Below, piece after piece: positions 16,799 to 26,537 of a DNA stretch of 61,012 bases. The stretch covers positions 1 through 61,012 of the forward strand of contig PAPR01000074.1 of NCBI GenBank assembly GCA_002709085.1, written 5' to 3'. Within the stretch, counting starts at the first letter, position 1; the number at the start of each line of letters is the position of its first letter. Both the position numbers and the translations under genes were made by a program. The notes under the pieces were generated by a model. That model was not told the DNA's origin. It was given only the letters and a program-made list of their open reading frames with translations, and made no database searches. The stretch is from Pseudooceanicola sp. GTDB taxonomy: Bacteria > Pseudomonadota > Alphaproteobacteria > Rhodobacterales > Rhodobacteraceae.

Positions 16799-17614
16799 AT
16801 GCGTGGGGGGGCGTTTCTCCTCTGTCTTGTGATCGCCGGAAGCGCGCTCGCCGAGCCGCCCCGCACATCCCTGCGTCCTGTTGCGCGCGGCGACAGCGTC
16901 GGGCGTGCACTGGTCGGCGTTCAACCCGAGGTCGTGCGCCCGGTGCAGGTCGTTCCCTCTCCCCAGACCTACGGTGCCCCTGTCGAGGCCGCGCCGAAAA
17001 AGCGATGGCGCCTGTTCGGTGCACTGCGCCCCAAACAGCGCAGTCCCCAAATCGAAAAGCAGGGGCGCGCCAAGGCCGCGGCCCGCGCTGCAGGCGCGGT
17101 TTGCAGCGATCCCGGCATTCAGGGGGTCGCAATCGGTCGGGTGCCGGCAGCAATTGCCGGCTGCGGTGTCGATGAAGCAGTGCGCGTCAGTTCGATCAGC
17201 GGCGTTGCCTTGTCGAGCCATGCGGTGATGGACTGCATTACAGCCAAGTCATTCAAACATTGGGTCGATAACGGGTTGAAGCCGGCGGTCAAGACGCGCG
17301 GTGGCGGTGTCGCCCGCATCCGGGTGGCCGCCCATTATGCCTGCCGGACGCGCAACAATCAGCCGGGGGCCAGGATCTCGGAACACGGGCGAGGGCGGGC
17401 GATTGACATCTCGGGCTTTACCCTGCGCGACGGTAGTAAGATTTCGGTCCTGACGGGATGGCGGACAAAGCGGGACTCCGCGATCCTGCGCCGCATGCAT
17501 GCTGCTGCCTGCGGACCGTTCGGCACGGTTCTCGGGCCGGATTCCAACCGCTACCATGCCGACCACTTCCACTTTGATACCGCACGGTATCGGTCGGGAA
17601 GTTATTGCCGTTAA
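16799..17614 (+). CDS. Extensin-like family protein (predicted cell-wall peptidase fold)
   Basis: A 271-residue exported protein with a signal peptide (GGAFLLCLVIAGSALA|E) and a low-complexity basic linker. The C-terminal extensin-like domain (about 95-271) has GVALSSHAVMDC, HWVDNGLKPA, HYACRTRN, SEHGRGRAIDISGF and YHADHFHFD. The SxHGxxxAxDI and HxDHFHxD motifs are those of zinc D-Ala-D-Ala peptidases (M15-like), suggesting peptidoglycan cleavage in the periplasm. That is inferred from the motifs. ATG 16799 follows the tyrC stop with no gap, so it is translated as part of that operon. It overlaps the convergent DUF2125 gene by 4 nt. Confidence 0.87.
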   Translation: MRGGAFLLCLVIAGSALAEPPRTSLRPVARGDSVGRALVGVQPEVVRPVQVVPSPQTYGAPVEAAPKKRWRLFGALRPKQRSPQIEKQGRAKAAARAAGAVCSDPGIQGVAIGRVPAAIAGCGVDEAVRVSSISGVALSSHAVMDCITAKSFKHWVDNGLKPAVKTRGGGVARIRVAAHYACRTRNNQPGARISEHGRGRAIDISGFTLRDGSKISVLTGWRTKRDSAILRRMHAAACGPFGTVLGPDSNRYHADHFHFDTARYRSGSYCR

Positions 17615-18600
17615 CGCAATCGAAAGATCGGGGCCGGACCGAGAGGCACGAAACCGAGAAACATCTTACCATCCTTCAGCGTCAGCGCGATATCCAGGGA
17701 GTTCGGGTTTCCCGAGGCGTTGGCGCCCATGCCGAGCATGGTTTCCGCCGCCTGGGCCGCGCCTTCGGGGATCGCGCCGGATTTGGCCGCGATGGCCAGC
17801 ATCTCGCGCCAGTTCACCGCCTGCACGTCCAGCTTGCCGCTCGCGCGCCCAGACCCGTCGATGTCCAGCGCGCCGGTCGCCTGAAACTCCATCACGCCCC
17901 AGATAGCCTTGAGGTTGGAAAGGTCGATGTGACGGGGCTGCGGGCGGGCGCTTTCCAGCGCGGTCCTGTCCCAGGGTTTGTCGAATGTGACCTCGGCGTC
18001 GAGCCGTGCCAGTTGCATCACCTCGGGCAGGGCGTCCGTGCCGACGAGGTTGCGCAGCATCGGCGCGGGCGGGGTCAGATCGGTCGCCTCCGCCCCCAGC
18101 CGGTAGCTTGTCTCGCCGGTGCGCTGCGCCGCCAGGTGAAGGTCCTGCAAAGCGCCACTCGTGTCGCCCGTCAGCCGAAGGGCGTCACCGTCCAGCACGG
18201 CGCGTTCCAGTTCCAGCGCGGTGCCCGCTTTCAGGCGCAGCGAGGCGCGAAGCCTCTCGCTTTGCAGCGACACCTTATCGGTCGGCGTGGCGATCAACAT
18301 ATCGTGTGGCCAGACAGCGATGACGTGGTTCGGCCGATAAGACAGCGCGAGAATCTGGAAGAGCGGCAGGTCCAGTGCCAAGCCGCTGGCCGGGTCCGCC
18401 AGTTGCAGATCGCGCCAGGTGGCGTCGAACCTGTTCGGGTAGCCGCGCAAGGCGAAATCCGCGTATTCCGCCTGCCAGCCCTCAGCCTGACGCGCCTGAA
18501 ACCAGCGGTCAAAAGCCGTGCGGGCGCCGGACGCGCCGACGAACCAATATCCGGACCACAGGGCTGCGGCCGCGACGATCACAATCAGCAGACGTTTCAA
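17611..18600 (-). CDS. DUF2125 domain protein
   Basis: A 329-residue protein with an N-terminal membrane anchor or signal (RLLIVIVAAAALWSGYWFVG), then a mostly beta-sheet periplasmic region: FDRWFQARQAEGWQAEYADFALRGYPNRFDATWRDLQL, the hallmark of the DUF2125 family of alphaproteobacteria. Function unknown. The start is an unusual TTG at 18600, supported by AAGGGG about 5 nt upstream and because it places the hydrophobic segment at the N-terminus. It is divergent from the ChaC gene and convergent with the extensin-like gene (4-nt overlap). Confidence 0.88.
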   Translation of the reverse strand: MKRLLIVIVAAAALWSGYWFVGASGARTAFDRWFQARQAEGWQAEYADFALRGYPNRFDATWRDLQLADPASGLALDLPLFQILALSYRPNHVIAVWPHDMLIATPTDKVSLQSERLRASLRLKAGTALELERAVLDGDALRLTGDTSGALQDLHLAAQRTGETSYRLGAEATDLTPPAPMLRNLVGTDALPEVMQLARLDAEVTFDKPWDRTALESARPQPRHIDLSNLKAIWGVMEFQATGALDIDGSGRASGKLDVQAVNWREMLAIAAKSGAIPEGAAQAAETMLGMGANASGNPNSLDIALTLKDGKMFLGFVPLGPAPIFRLR

Positions 18601-18665
18601 GCGCTGCCCCTTTTTCCTGCCTCTTCCCCGTGGTTATAGAGTGACAGAAGGAAAGGACCAGCCAC

Positions 18666-19208
18666 ATGTCGACCTGGGTCTTTGGATACGGATCACTGAT
18701 ATGGAACCCCGAGTTCACGCCGGCGGACCGCTGCGTCGCCACCCTGCGCGGCTACCGGCGGTCATTCTGCATGTCGTCGATCCACCATCGCGGCAGCGAG
18801 GCAGAGCCGGGATTGGTGCTGGCGCTTGACGCCGCCGAAGGAGCGACCTGTGAGGGCGTCGCGTTTCAGCTGCCCGAAGATTGCAGGGACAGGGTTCTGA
18901 CAGCCTTGCGCGAACGGGAGCTCATCTCGACAGCTTACCGCGAAGAGGTTCTTCCCCTGCTCTTGAGCGACGGGCGCGCCGTGCAGGCGCTGGCCTATGT
19001 GGTCGACCGCGACCACAGGCAATACACCGGCGCCCTCAATCTCGCCGATCAGGCGGAAATCATCGCCCGCGCGCAGGGTGGCAAGGGGGCGAACCGCGAT
19101 TATCTGTGGCAAACCGCGCAACATCTGAGCGAGTTGGGGATCGCGGATGCAGAGCTGGACCACCTGTCCGCATTGGTTCGGGGCCTTGTGGATAATCGCT
19201 TGGCTTGA
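18666..19208 (+). CDS. ChaC-like gamma-glutamylcyclotransferase
   Basis: A 180-residue protein with FGYGSLIWNP at the N-terminus (the YGSL pyroglutamyl-binding loop, residues 8-11), GYRRSFCMSSIHHRGS, LALDAAEGATCEGVAF, and the acidic motif LRERELI containing the probable catalytic glutamate. This is the ChaC branch, which degrades glutathione to 5-oxoproline and Cys-Gly in the cytosol. Its length fits bacterial ChaC2-like enzymes. The gene follows its own promoter region and precedes the ExbB-like gene by about 53 bp, and may be co-transcribed with it. Confidence 0.9.
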   Translation: MSTWVFGYGSLIWNPEFTPADRCVATLRGYRRSFCMSSIHHRGSEAEPGLVLALDAAEGATCEGVAFQLPEDCRDRVLTALRERELISTAYREEVLPLLLSDGRAVQALAYVVDRDHRQYTGALNLADQAEIIARAQGGKGANRDYLWQTAQHLSELGIADAELDHLSALVRGLVDNRLA

Positions 19209-19261
19209 TGGAACAAAACACCTACCTTAGCAGACGAAATTAAGTGTCGGGAGCCGTCCGC

Positions 19262-20479
19262 ATGGACCAGCCGGACCGCGAGGCCGAGCCGCAATTCTCA
19301 CAACCCGTTCGTCAGGTGATCCTGATGTTGATCGCATCGGGCCTTGCTGTCGTGGCGGCTATCTTTGCCGCGCCCAGCGTTTTGCCGATCTTCCAGTCGA
19401 ACCCCTATCTGAACGGCTTCATCGCTTTCGTGTTCCTCGGGGGTGTCGTGGCCTGTTTCTGGCAGGTCGGGCAGTTGATCGCCTCAGTCCGGTGGATCGA
19501 ATCCTTCACGCGTGCGGATTCCGGGATCGAAATGGGCCGTGCGCCGCAATTGCTGGCACCCTTGGCGACCTTGCTGCGGGCGCGCTCCAAACGAATGCAG
19601 CTCTCTTCGACATCGACGTCATCGATCCTCGATTCGGTCTCCACCAGGATCGAAGAGGCGCGAGAGATCACGCGATACCTTGTCAGCCTGTTGATTTTCC
19701 TTGGTCTTCTGGGGACCTTCTATGGCCTGGCCACCACGGTTCCCGCTGTGGTCGACACGATCCGCAGCCTCACCCCGCAGGAGGGCGAGCAAAGTCTCGA
19801 CGTATTCAACCGCTTGATGCAGGGGCTTGAGGCGCAGTTGGGCGGCATGGGCGTCGCCTTTGGCTCATCCCTCCTCGGGTTGACCGGATCGCTTGTCGTC
19901 GGACTGCTGGAGCTGTTTGCCGGGCACGGGCAGAACCGGTTCTACCGCGAGCTTGAGGAATGGCTGTCGACGATCACCCGCGTCGGTCTGTCGAGTGCCG
20001 AGGGCGAGGGCGGGGCGGATACGCACCTGCTGTCCGGCATCATCGACACGATGAATGAACAGATCGAATCCCTGCAATATATGTTCGCCCGATCGGATGA
20101 GAGCCGGGCGTTGACCGATGACAAGATGGGGCACCTGGTCAGTAGCGTGGAACGCCTGACCCATCGTCTGGGCGATCAAAGCGCGATGAACGACACCATG
20201 CTGCGGGTGGCGCAGGGGCAGGATTCGCTGATCCAGCACCTGCAACAGACCCAAGGCAGTGAGGCTGGTATCGATGCGGAAAGCCGGATGCGCCTGCGGT
20301 CGATCGACGTGCAGATGTTGCGTATCCTCGAAGAGATCTCCGCCGGGCGTCAGGAAACCATGGCCGAACTGCGCACCGACATCGCTGCCCTCGGGCGGAC
20401 CCTGGTGAATGCGCCGGTGCGGCAGTCCAGACCGGGGGGCAACCCGCCGCCGCGCAAGCCGCCGGAGAGGGAGGGCTGA
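19262..20479 (+). CDS. MotA/TolQ/ExbB-like proton channel protein
   Basis: A 405-residue membrane protein. Two hydrophobic segments lie near the N-terminus (about 19-41 and 50-68), followed by a cytoplasmic part. The conserved channel region contains YLVSLLIFLGLLGTFYGLATTV (third segment) and GMGVAFGSSLLGLTGSLVVGLLELF (fourth), the pattern of TolQ/ExbB/MotA proteins. A cytoplasmic tail of about 160 residues, predicted helical, follows. It should assemble with the OmpA/MotB-like protein encoded 3 nt downstream to form a proton-driven unit. ATG 19262 is preferred (GGGAG 8 nt upstream) over GTG 19244. The role is unknown; this gene pair is not part of tol-pal, tonB or flagellar loci here. Confidence 0.85.
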   Translation: MDQPDREAEPQFSQPVRQVILMLIASGLAVVAAIFAAPSVLPIFQSNPYLNGFIAFVFLGGVVACFWQVGQLIASVRWIESFTRADSGIEMGRAPQLLAPLATLLRARSKRMQLSSTSTSSILDSVSTRIEEAREITRYLVSLLIFLGLLGTFYGLATTVPAVVDTIRSLTPQEGEQSLDVFNRLMQGLEAQLGGMGVAFGSSLLGLTGSLVVGLLELFAGHGQNRFYRELEEWLSTITRVGLSSAEGEGGADTHLLSGIIDTMNEQIESLQYMFARSDESRALTDDKMGHLVSSVERLTHRLGDQSAMNDTMLRVAQGQDSLIQHLQQTQGSEAGIDAESRMRLRSIDVQMLRILEEISAGRQETMAELRTDIAALGRTLVNAPVRQSRPGGNPPPRKPPEREG

Positions 20480-20482
20480 TCC

Positions 20483-23011
20483 ATGGCCCTTTCGCGCCGT
20501 TCGGGCAACCGATTCCAGGGGGCGATCTGGCCCGGCTATGTCGATGCCGTGACCGGCTTGCTGATGGTGCTGACCTTTGTGCTGACGATCTTCATGGTCG
20601 TGCAGTTCCTCCTGCGCGAGACGATCTCGGGGCAGGAAAGCGAGCTGGATGCGCTGAGTTCCGAAATCATGGATCTGTCGCAGGCGCTCGGCCTGGCGCG
20701 GGACCGTGCGGATGACTTGGAGGGGCAGCTTGGCGATACCTCCCGGTCGCTGGAAAATGCGCGCGCCGATCTGGCGGCACAATCCTCGCTCATCGCGTCG
20801 TTGACGCAGGAACGCGCGGCGCAGGATGACGCATTGCAGAGCGCCGAGGCACGGATCACGAATTTTGAATCGCAGGTCGCCGCCCTTCTGGCGCAGCGCA
20901 ATGAGGCGCAGGGCACCGTCGCCGCGCTGACCGAGGAACGCGAGACCCTGCTGTCGGACAATGAGGCGCTGCAACTGGCGCTCGCGCAGGCCCGCGACGA
21001 GATCAACGTAGAGGCCGAAGCCGCCCGCCTTGCCGCCGCCAAGCGTGAGGCGCTGGAGGCGATGGTCGCCGATCTTGAGCGACGGTCGAGCGAAACCGAG
21101 GAGGCGCGCGGTGCCCTCGCCGCCCGTGTTGATGACCTCGAAGCCGCGCTGAGCGAGGAGGAGCAGTCCCGCCTTGCCGAGGCCGCCGCCGCCGAGGCGT
21201 TGCGTGCGAAGCTGGAGTCGGCGGATGCGGAACTGACCGCGATGACGCTCGCGCTGGAGGCGCAGCGCAAGGAGGCCGAAGAGACGCTGACCCTCCTCGC
21301 TGCGGCCGAAAATGCGAGCGAGGATCTGGACCTGCAACTGGCCGCTGCGCTGCTCAAGGCCGAAGAGGTCGAGACGGCGCTGTCCCTCTCCGAGGAACGC
21401 CTTGCCGATGCGGAACAGGGGCGCGAGGCCAGCTTTGGCCGCCTCACCCGATTGGAGGCCGACCTTGCCGCCGCGCTGACGCAAGTGGAAGATCGCGACG
21501 CGAAACTCGCCGAACTGGGCGCGCGGATCGGCGTGCTGGAAAAGGCGCTGTTGGATACGGAATCCGACCGCGACGCCCTGCAGACGCGCTATTCATCGGA
21601 ACTGGCCGCGCTGAACACCGCGCTTGAGGATGCGCAGCGCGCCCGCGACACGGCAGATGCCCAAGCCGAAGTCGCCGCAGAGGCCGCGCAGGCGACCGAG
21701 GCCGAATTGCAGGCGCGTCTCGCCGAGGCAGAGGCCAGCGCCGCCGAAACCGAACAGACGTTGCGCAGCGAGTTGGATCGCGCCCGCGCCGAGCTTGGCG
21801 GTTGGATCAGCGAGATTGACGAGGTCGAATTGCGCATCGTCGCACTTGAGGCCGCACTCGCCCGGACCGAAAGCGAGAAGGCCGGCTTGCAGGATCGCCT
21901 GACCGGACTGCTGGACAGTGTCAGCGACACGGAGGCGTTGAAACAGGACAAGGCCTCGCTGGAGGCGGAGCTGGCGGACGCGCAGACCCGGGTGGAGGAA
22001 GGCGCGAACGAGATCGGATCGCTTGAGCAACGCATCGCCTCGCTCGAGGCGCTGATGGCGCGCACCACGTCGGAGCGGGACGCAGAGCGCGCCCGCACGC
22101 AAAGTGAGATGGCGGATCTGCGCGAACGTCTCGCCGCGGCGCTGGCCGCCGAGAAATCAGCCAAGGCCGAGAGCATCGACCGCGACGAGTTGAAACGCCA
22201 GTTGGCGGCGGCGCTCGCGGCCAAGGTTTCGGCCGAGCAGACCCTGCAAACCACGATGAACGAGGCCGAACAGCGCGCCGCCCTGCTCCGGCAAGCCAAC
22301 CAGCAATTGGCGAGCGAGCAGGCAACATCGGCCGAGGCCGCGCGGCGCACCAGCCTTCTGAACCAGCAGGTCGCGCAGATGCGCAGTCAACTGGCGAGCC
22401 TTCAGGCGCTGCTTGACGACTACAAGGACCGGGATGCGTTGAACCAGGTGCAGATCCAATCGCTCGGCACCGACCTCAATCAGGCATTGGCGCAGAAGGC
22501 CGCCGAAGAGCGCAAGCGTCGTCTGCTGGAAGAAGCAGAGCGCAAGCGGCTGGAGAGGTACCAATCGGAATTCTTTGGTCAATTGCGCGACGTCTTTGCC
22601 GGCCAGCAGGGGGTGCAGATCGTCGGAGACCGTTTTGTCTTCTCGTCCGAAGTGCTGTTCGCCCCCGGTCAGGCGCTTCTGTCGGTGGCGGGGCAGGATC
22701 AGATCGCTTCGGTCGCGGCGACGCTGCGGTCCCTCGCTGACGAGATCCCCGACACGATCGATTGGGTTCTGCGCGTCGACGGGCACACCGATGACGTGCC
22801 GCTGTCGGGGCAGGGGCAGTTCCGCGACAATTGGGAGCTGAGCCAGGCGCGCGCCCTATCGGTGGTGCGCTACATGACCGATTTTCTTGGCTTCCCGCCG
22901 CAGCGTCTGTCGGCCAACGGGTTTGCCGAGTATCAACCGATCATGTCCGGCACATCCCCCGAAGCGCGCGCAGCGAACCGGCGGATAGAGTTGAAATTCA
23001 CTGAACGGTGA
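20483..23011 (+). CDS. MotB/OmpA-like protein with giant coiled coil
   Basis: An 842-residue protein. A short basic cytoplasmic start is followed by one membrane helix, PGYVDAVTGLLMVLTFVLTIF. Asp21 in YVDAVTGLLM sits where MotB, TolR and ExbD carry their proton-binding aspartate. Residues about 45-690 are an Ala/Glu/Leu/Arg-rich heptad-like coiled coil; by eye there is no proline between Pro17 and Pro728. The C-terminus is an OmpA-type peptidoglycan-binding domain (about 705-842) with VDGHTDDVPL, NWELSQARALSVVRYM, NGFAEYQPI and NRRIELK. It is the stator-like partner of the ExbB-like protein (3-nt gap). It could couple proton flow to cell-wall processes; the neighbouring convergent gene is a cell-wall peptidase. 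Confidence 0.87.
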   Translation: MALSRRSGNRFQGAIWPGYVDAVTGLLMVLTFVLTIFMVVQFLLRETISGQESELDALSSEIMDLSQALGLARDRADDLEGQLGDTSRSLENARADLAAQSSLIASLTQERAAQDDALQSAEARITNFESQVAALLAQRNEAQGTVAALTEERETLLSDNEALQLALAQARDEINVEAEAARLAAAKREALEAMVADLERRSSETEEARGALAARVDDLEAALSEEEQSRLAEAAAAEALRAKLESADAELTAMTLALEAQRKEAEETLTLLAAAENASEDLDLQLAAALLKAEEVETALSLSEERLADAEQGREASFGRLTRLEADLAAALTQVEDRDAKLAELGARIGVLEKALLDTESDRDALQTRYSSELAALNTALEDAQRARDTADAQAEVAAEAAQATEAELQARLAEAEASAAETEQTLRSELDRARAELGGWISEIDEVELRIVALEAALARTESEKAGLQDRLTGLLDSVSDTEALKQDKASLEAELADAQTRVEEGANEIGSLEQRIASLEALMARTTSERDAERARTQSEMADLRERLAAALAAEKSAKAESIDRDELKRQLAAALAAKVSAEQTLQTTMNEAEQRAALLRQANQQLASEQATSAEAARRTSLLNQQVAQMRSQLASLQALLDDYKDRDALNQVQIQSLGTDLNQALAQKAAEERKRRLLEEAERKRLERYQSEFFGQLRDVFAGQQGVQIVGDRFVFSSEVLFAPGQALLSVAGQDQIASVAATLRSLADEIPDTIDWVLRVDGHTDDVPLSGQGQFRDNWELSQARALSVVRYMTDFLGFPPQRLSANGFAEYQPIMSGTSPEARAANRRIELKFTER

Positions 23012-23043
23012 CGGGTGGACCGCCCACGGGCAGATAAGGAAAG

Positions 23044-24024
23044 CTATTGGACGGTGATGCTTACCATCTGGGCGGAGACCTCAGCCCCGTCACGGATCAG
23101 AGTGGCCGTCCCGCGATAGATACCCCTGGTTAAGGGCGCCTTTAGACGTTTGCCAGTGGCGCGAAAAAACTGCGCCTGATCCTTCTTGATCAGCAAGCGC
23201 TTGTCGATGAACCGCCCCTCGGGACCGTCGATGCGCAGGGAAAGGACATCCGCCTGACGACCGCCGAACGCATAGCCCCAGATCACCAAGGCTGGTGCGT
23301 CGGCTGCGATGTCGGTTTCTGCCGCGGTCCCGGCTTTGATCGCCGCATACTCCGGCACGCCGGTTGAAAAACCGGCGGAGAGGACAGCACCCGGTTGGTA
23401 GAGGATGTCGTCGATCCACATGGCGCGCGCACTCCCGCTGCCGCAGGCGTCGGGGTCGCCATCGGGGGTGAAGGGATCAACGGGCTGGCCGGCCCGGCGC
23501 ACCGATATGTGCAGATGCGGAAACTGGGTTCGTCCGGACAGGCCGACCTGACCCAACGGTTCACCCGCATCTACCATCTGTCCGTTGCGGACGTGCACTG
23601 TGCCCTTTTTCATGTGGCAATATTGGGTTTCCCAGCCGTCATCATGCACCAGTACCACGCCATTTCCGCAGTCGCGGCCGTCAATGCGGGCGTCTTCCTT
23701 TGGGGTGTAGACCTTGTCGATCATGCCATCACGTCGCCCGCGGACGCTACCCGAGGCTGCGGCGCGCACCGTGACACCGGCCTGCATCGCGGCCAGCGAG
23801 GGCAGGCCGAAATCTGTGCCCTTGTGGTCATTGTAGGATAACCCCGCACAGGTGAAATCCCGCGCGCCGGGGCCGGGGTCGCGGTCCATGTAGTTCTGGA
23901 TGAAACAGCTCTCGCCAAGGGCGCAGTCGATGGGCATGGCGAGTTTCGGCTCTGAGAGGACGGGCAAGGGCAGGGACAGGAAAAGGGCGGGGATGATCCC
24001 CGCCCTCATAGCTTTCTTTACCAT
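23044..24024 (-). CDS. M23 family metallopeptidase
   Basis: A 326-residue exported protein with signal peptide (AGIIPALFLSLPLPVLS). The zinc peptidase domain carries the two lysostaphin-type motifs: HKGTDFG (HxxxD) and HLHISVR (HxH), with a further His in TQYCHMKKG. M23 enzymes cut peptidoglycan cross-links. Residues after about 220 form a second beta-rich domain (ADVLSLRIDGPEG..). ATG 24024 overlaps the clpA stop by 1 nt (TGATG), so it is translationally coupled to clpA, an odd pairing of a cytosolic unfoldase with a periplasmic peptidase. It is convergent with the OmpA-like gene. Confidence 0.9.
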   Translation of the reverse strand: MVKKAMRAGIIPALFLSLPLPVLSEPKLAMPIDCALGESCFIQNYMDRDPGPGARDFTCAGLSYNDHKGTDFGLPSLAAMQAGVTVRAAASGSVRGRRDGMIDKVYTPKEDARIDGRDCGNGVVLVHDDGWETQYCHMKKGTVHVRNGQMVDAGEPLGQVGLSGRTQFPHLHISVRRAGQPVDPFTPDGDPDACGSGSARAMWIDDILYQPGAVLSAGFSTGVPEYAAIKAGTAAETDIAADAPALVIWGYAFGGRQADVLSLRIDGPEGRFIDKRLLIKKDQAQFFRATGKRLKAPLTRGIYRGTATLIRDGAEVSAQMVSITVQ

Positions 24025-26363
24025 CAATCCGCTGTCAGCAACGGTGGCTTGTTGCCCGAGAGGCGCGGCTTGTCCGGGCCTTCGATGCGCAGGTCGATCT
24101 TGCCGTCCTTGATCCCGACCTGAACCACACCGCCCTTGGCGAGCTTGCCGAACAGCAATTCCTCGGCCAGCGGCTTCTTGATGTGTTCCTGGATCACGCG
24201 GCCAAGCGGTCGCGCGCCCATCTTGTCGTCATAGCCCTTTTCGCCGAGCCATTCGGCGGCCGGGGCGGAGAGTTCGATCGTGACGTTGCGATCCATCAGT
24301 TGCGCTTCGAGTTGCAGGACAAACTTTTCCACGACCTGGCGGATCACCTCTTTGCCGAGCGGCGCGAAGGAAATCACGGCGTCCAGACGGTTGCGGAATT
24401 CCGGCGTGAAGGTGCGTTCGATCGCGGCGGTATCCTCCCCCTCGCGACGGTCGCGCCCAAAGCCGATGGCGGATTTCGCCAGCTCGGTCGCACCCGCATT
24501 GGAGGTCATGATCAGGATCACGTTACGGAAGTTCACCGTGCGCCCGTTATGATCAGTCAACTGGCCGTTATCCATCACCTGCAACAGGATATTGTAGACA
24601 TCCGGATGCGCCTTTTCCATCTCGTCCAGGAGCAGGACGCAATGGGGGTGCTGATCGACGCCGTCGGTCAACAGACCGCCCTGATCAAAGCCGACATAGC
24701 CCGGCGGTGCACCGATCAGCCGCGAAACCGCATGCTTCTCCATGTACTCCGACATATCGAACCGCAGGAGTTCCACGCCGAGGCTGTCGGCCAATTGCTT
24801 GGCCACCTCGGTCTTGCCGACGCCTGTGGGTCCGGCGAAGAGGTAGTTCCCGATCGGTTTTTCCGGTTCCCGCAGGCCGGCGCGTGCCAGCTTGATGGCG
24901 GACGACAGCGCCTCGATCGCGTTGTCCTGACCGAAAACTACGCGCTTGAGCGATTTTTCGAGGTCTTTCAGGACCTCGGCATCGTCCTTCGTGACGTTCT
25001 TGGGCGGGATGCGCGCGATCTTGGCAACGACGGCCTCGATCTCCTTGGTGCCGATGGTCTTGCGGCGCTTGGATTCCGCGACCAGATGCTGTGCGGCACC
25101 AGCCTCATCGATCACGTCGATGGCCTTGTCGGGCAGCTTGCGATCATTGATGTAGCGCGACGAAAGCTCGACCGCCGTCTTGATGGCGTCGGCGGTGTAG
25201 CGGATCGAGTGGTGATCCTCGAAATAGGGCTTGAGACCCTGCAAGATCTTGATCGAATCCTCGACGGAGGGCTCGTTCACATCGATCTTCTGGAACCGGC
25301 GCGACAGTGCGCGGTCCTTCTCGAAGTGCTGGCGGAACTCCTTATAGGTGGTGGAGCCCATGCAGCGCAGCTTGCCGCCCTGAAGCGCAGGCTTCAGCAG
25401 GTTCGACGCATCCATCGCCCCGCCCGACGTGGCACCCGCACCGATCACGGTGTGGATCTCGTCGATAAAGAGGACCGCGTCGTCGTGATTCTCGAGCTCG
25501 GTCATGACCGCCTTGAGCCGTTCCTCGAAATCGCCGCGATAGCGCGTCCCGGCCAGCAGGGCACCCATGTCGAGCGAATAGATCGTGGTCTGCGACAACA
25601 CCGCCGGGGTTTCGCCCGAGACGATCTTGCGCGCGAGACCTTCGGCGATGGCGGTCTTGCCAACGCCTGGATCACCGACCAGCAGGGGGTTGTTCTTGCG
25701 ACGTCGGCAGAGCACCTGAATGCAGCGTTCGACCTCATGCTCGCGACCGATCAGGGGATCGACGTCGCCGTGGCGGGATTTTGCGTTCAGATCGACGCAA
25801 TATTTTGCCAGCGCGCTTTCCTTGCCGTCGCCGTCGCTTGACGCCGAACCGGTATCCGCCGAACTGTCGTCCTGCGGATCCGCGCCCGACACCGGGCGGC
25901 TTTCGCCAAAGGCCGGATCCTTCGCGACGCCATGGGCGATGAAGTTGACCGCATCGTAGCGGGTCATGTCCTGCTCTTGCAGGAAGTAGGCTGCGTTGCT
26001 TTCACGTTCGGCAAAGATTGCGACCAGCACGTTGGCACCGGTCACTTCGGTCCGGCCCGAGGACTGGACGTGGATCGCGGCGCGCTGGATGACGCGCTGG
26101 AAGGCCGCCGTTGGCACCGCTTCGGACCCGTCGACGTCTGTGACGAGGTTGGACAGGTCGTCCTCGACGAATTCAAGCAGGGTCTTGCGCAGGTCCTCGA
26201 CCTCCACCGAACAGGCTTGCATGACGCGCGCGGCGTCGGGTTCATCGATCAGCGCCAGCAGCAGATGCTCCAGCGTTGCAAATTCGTGTCGCCGCGCGTT
26301 GGCCAGGGCCAGTGCAGCATGTATCGCCTGCTCTAGAGTATTCGAGAATGAGGGCACTCGCAT
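24024..26363 (-). CDS. clpA: ATP-dependent Clp protease ATP-binding subunit ClpA
   Basis: A 779-residue Hsp100 unfoldase. Double Clp N-domain (1-150: [18 protein letters not shown]...[10 protein letters not shown]), first AAA+ module with [15 protein letters not shown] and [12 protein letters not shown], second with [15 protein letters not shown] and [15 protein letters not shown], followed by the D2-small domain. The tripeptide IGF in [10 protein letters not shown] is the ClpP-docking loop. ClpA delivers N-end rule and SsrA-tagged proteins to ClpP. ATG 26363 has a perfect AAGGAG. The clpS adaptor gene is not seen in the window. The M23 peptidase gene follows with a 1-nt overlap. Confidence 0.97.
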   Translation of the reverse strand: MRVPSFSNTLEQAIHAALALANARRHEFATLEHLLLALIDEPDAARVMQACSVEVEDLRKTLLEFVEDDLSNLVTDVDGSEAVPTAAFQRVIQRAAIHVQSSGRTEVTGANVLVAIFAERESNAAYFLQEQDMTRYDAVNFIAHGVAKDPAFGESRPVSGADPQDDSSADTGSASSDGDGKESALAKYCVDLNAKSRHGDVDPLIGREHEVERCIQVLCRRRKNNPLLVGDPGVGKTAIAEGLARKIVSGETPAVLSQTTIYSLDMGALLAGTRYRGDFEERLKAVMTELENHDDAVLFIDEIHTVIGAGATSGGAMDASNLLKPALQGGKLRCMGSTTYKEFRQHFEKDRALSRRFQKIDVNEPSVEDSIKILQGLKPYFEDHHSIRYTADAIKTAVELSSRYINDRKLPDKAIDVIDEAGAAQHLVAESKRRKTIGTKEIEAVVAKIARIPPKNVTKDDAEVLKDLEKSLKRVVFGQDNAIEALSSAIKLARAGLREPEKPIGNYLFAGPTGVGKTEVAKQLADSLGVELLRFDMSEYMEKHAVSRLIGAPPGYVGFDQGGLLTDGVDQHPHCVLLLDEMEKAHPDVYNILLQVMDNGQLTDHNGRTVNFRNVILIMTSNAGATELAKSAIGFGRDRREGEDTAAIERTFTPEFRNRLDAVISFAPLGKEVIRQVVEKFVLQLEAQLMDRNVTIELSAPAAEWLGEKGYDDKMGARPLGRVIQEHIKKPLAEELLFGKLAKGGVVQVGIKDGKIDLRIEGPDKPRLSGNKPPLLTAD

Positions 26364-26537
26364 GCTCCTTTTTTATCTGGGTTGGAGCGCGGGGTCGGGC
26401 CCCGGCGTCAACCATGGCCTCATAGTCTTAAAGTTTGGTCGATAATGGCCGCGCTTCAAGGCTTTTCTTGAAATGAGCGATCACATTTATCCACTTGACA
26501 GTGATGGGGCGCGACTTTGTGGCGTTTCGGACTCGGT

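Noticed and set aside
19865..21484. Long open reading frame (539 codons) on the minus strand
   Set aside because: It lies opposite the ExbB-like and coiled-coil genes and arises from the high-GC codon pattern of their Ala/Glu/Leu-rich coding. It has no family resemblance or ribosome site.
19262..23011. Zorya-like anti-phage system (ZorA/ZorB) suggested by the MotA-like and MotB-like pair
   Set aside because: In Zorya the long helical tail is on the channel protein and the OmpA partner is short; here it is the reverse. No helicase or nuclease genes of Zorya follow, and the neighbours are housekeeping genes.
24183..25841. Long plus-strand open frame (552 codons)
   Set aside because: Antisense to clpA, which is unambiguous. 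The translation is a His/Gly/Val-rich mirror of the clpA codons.
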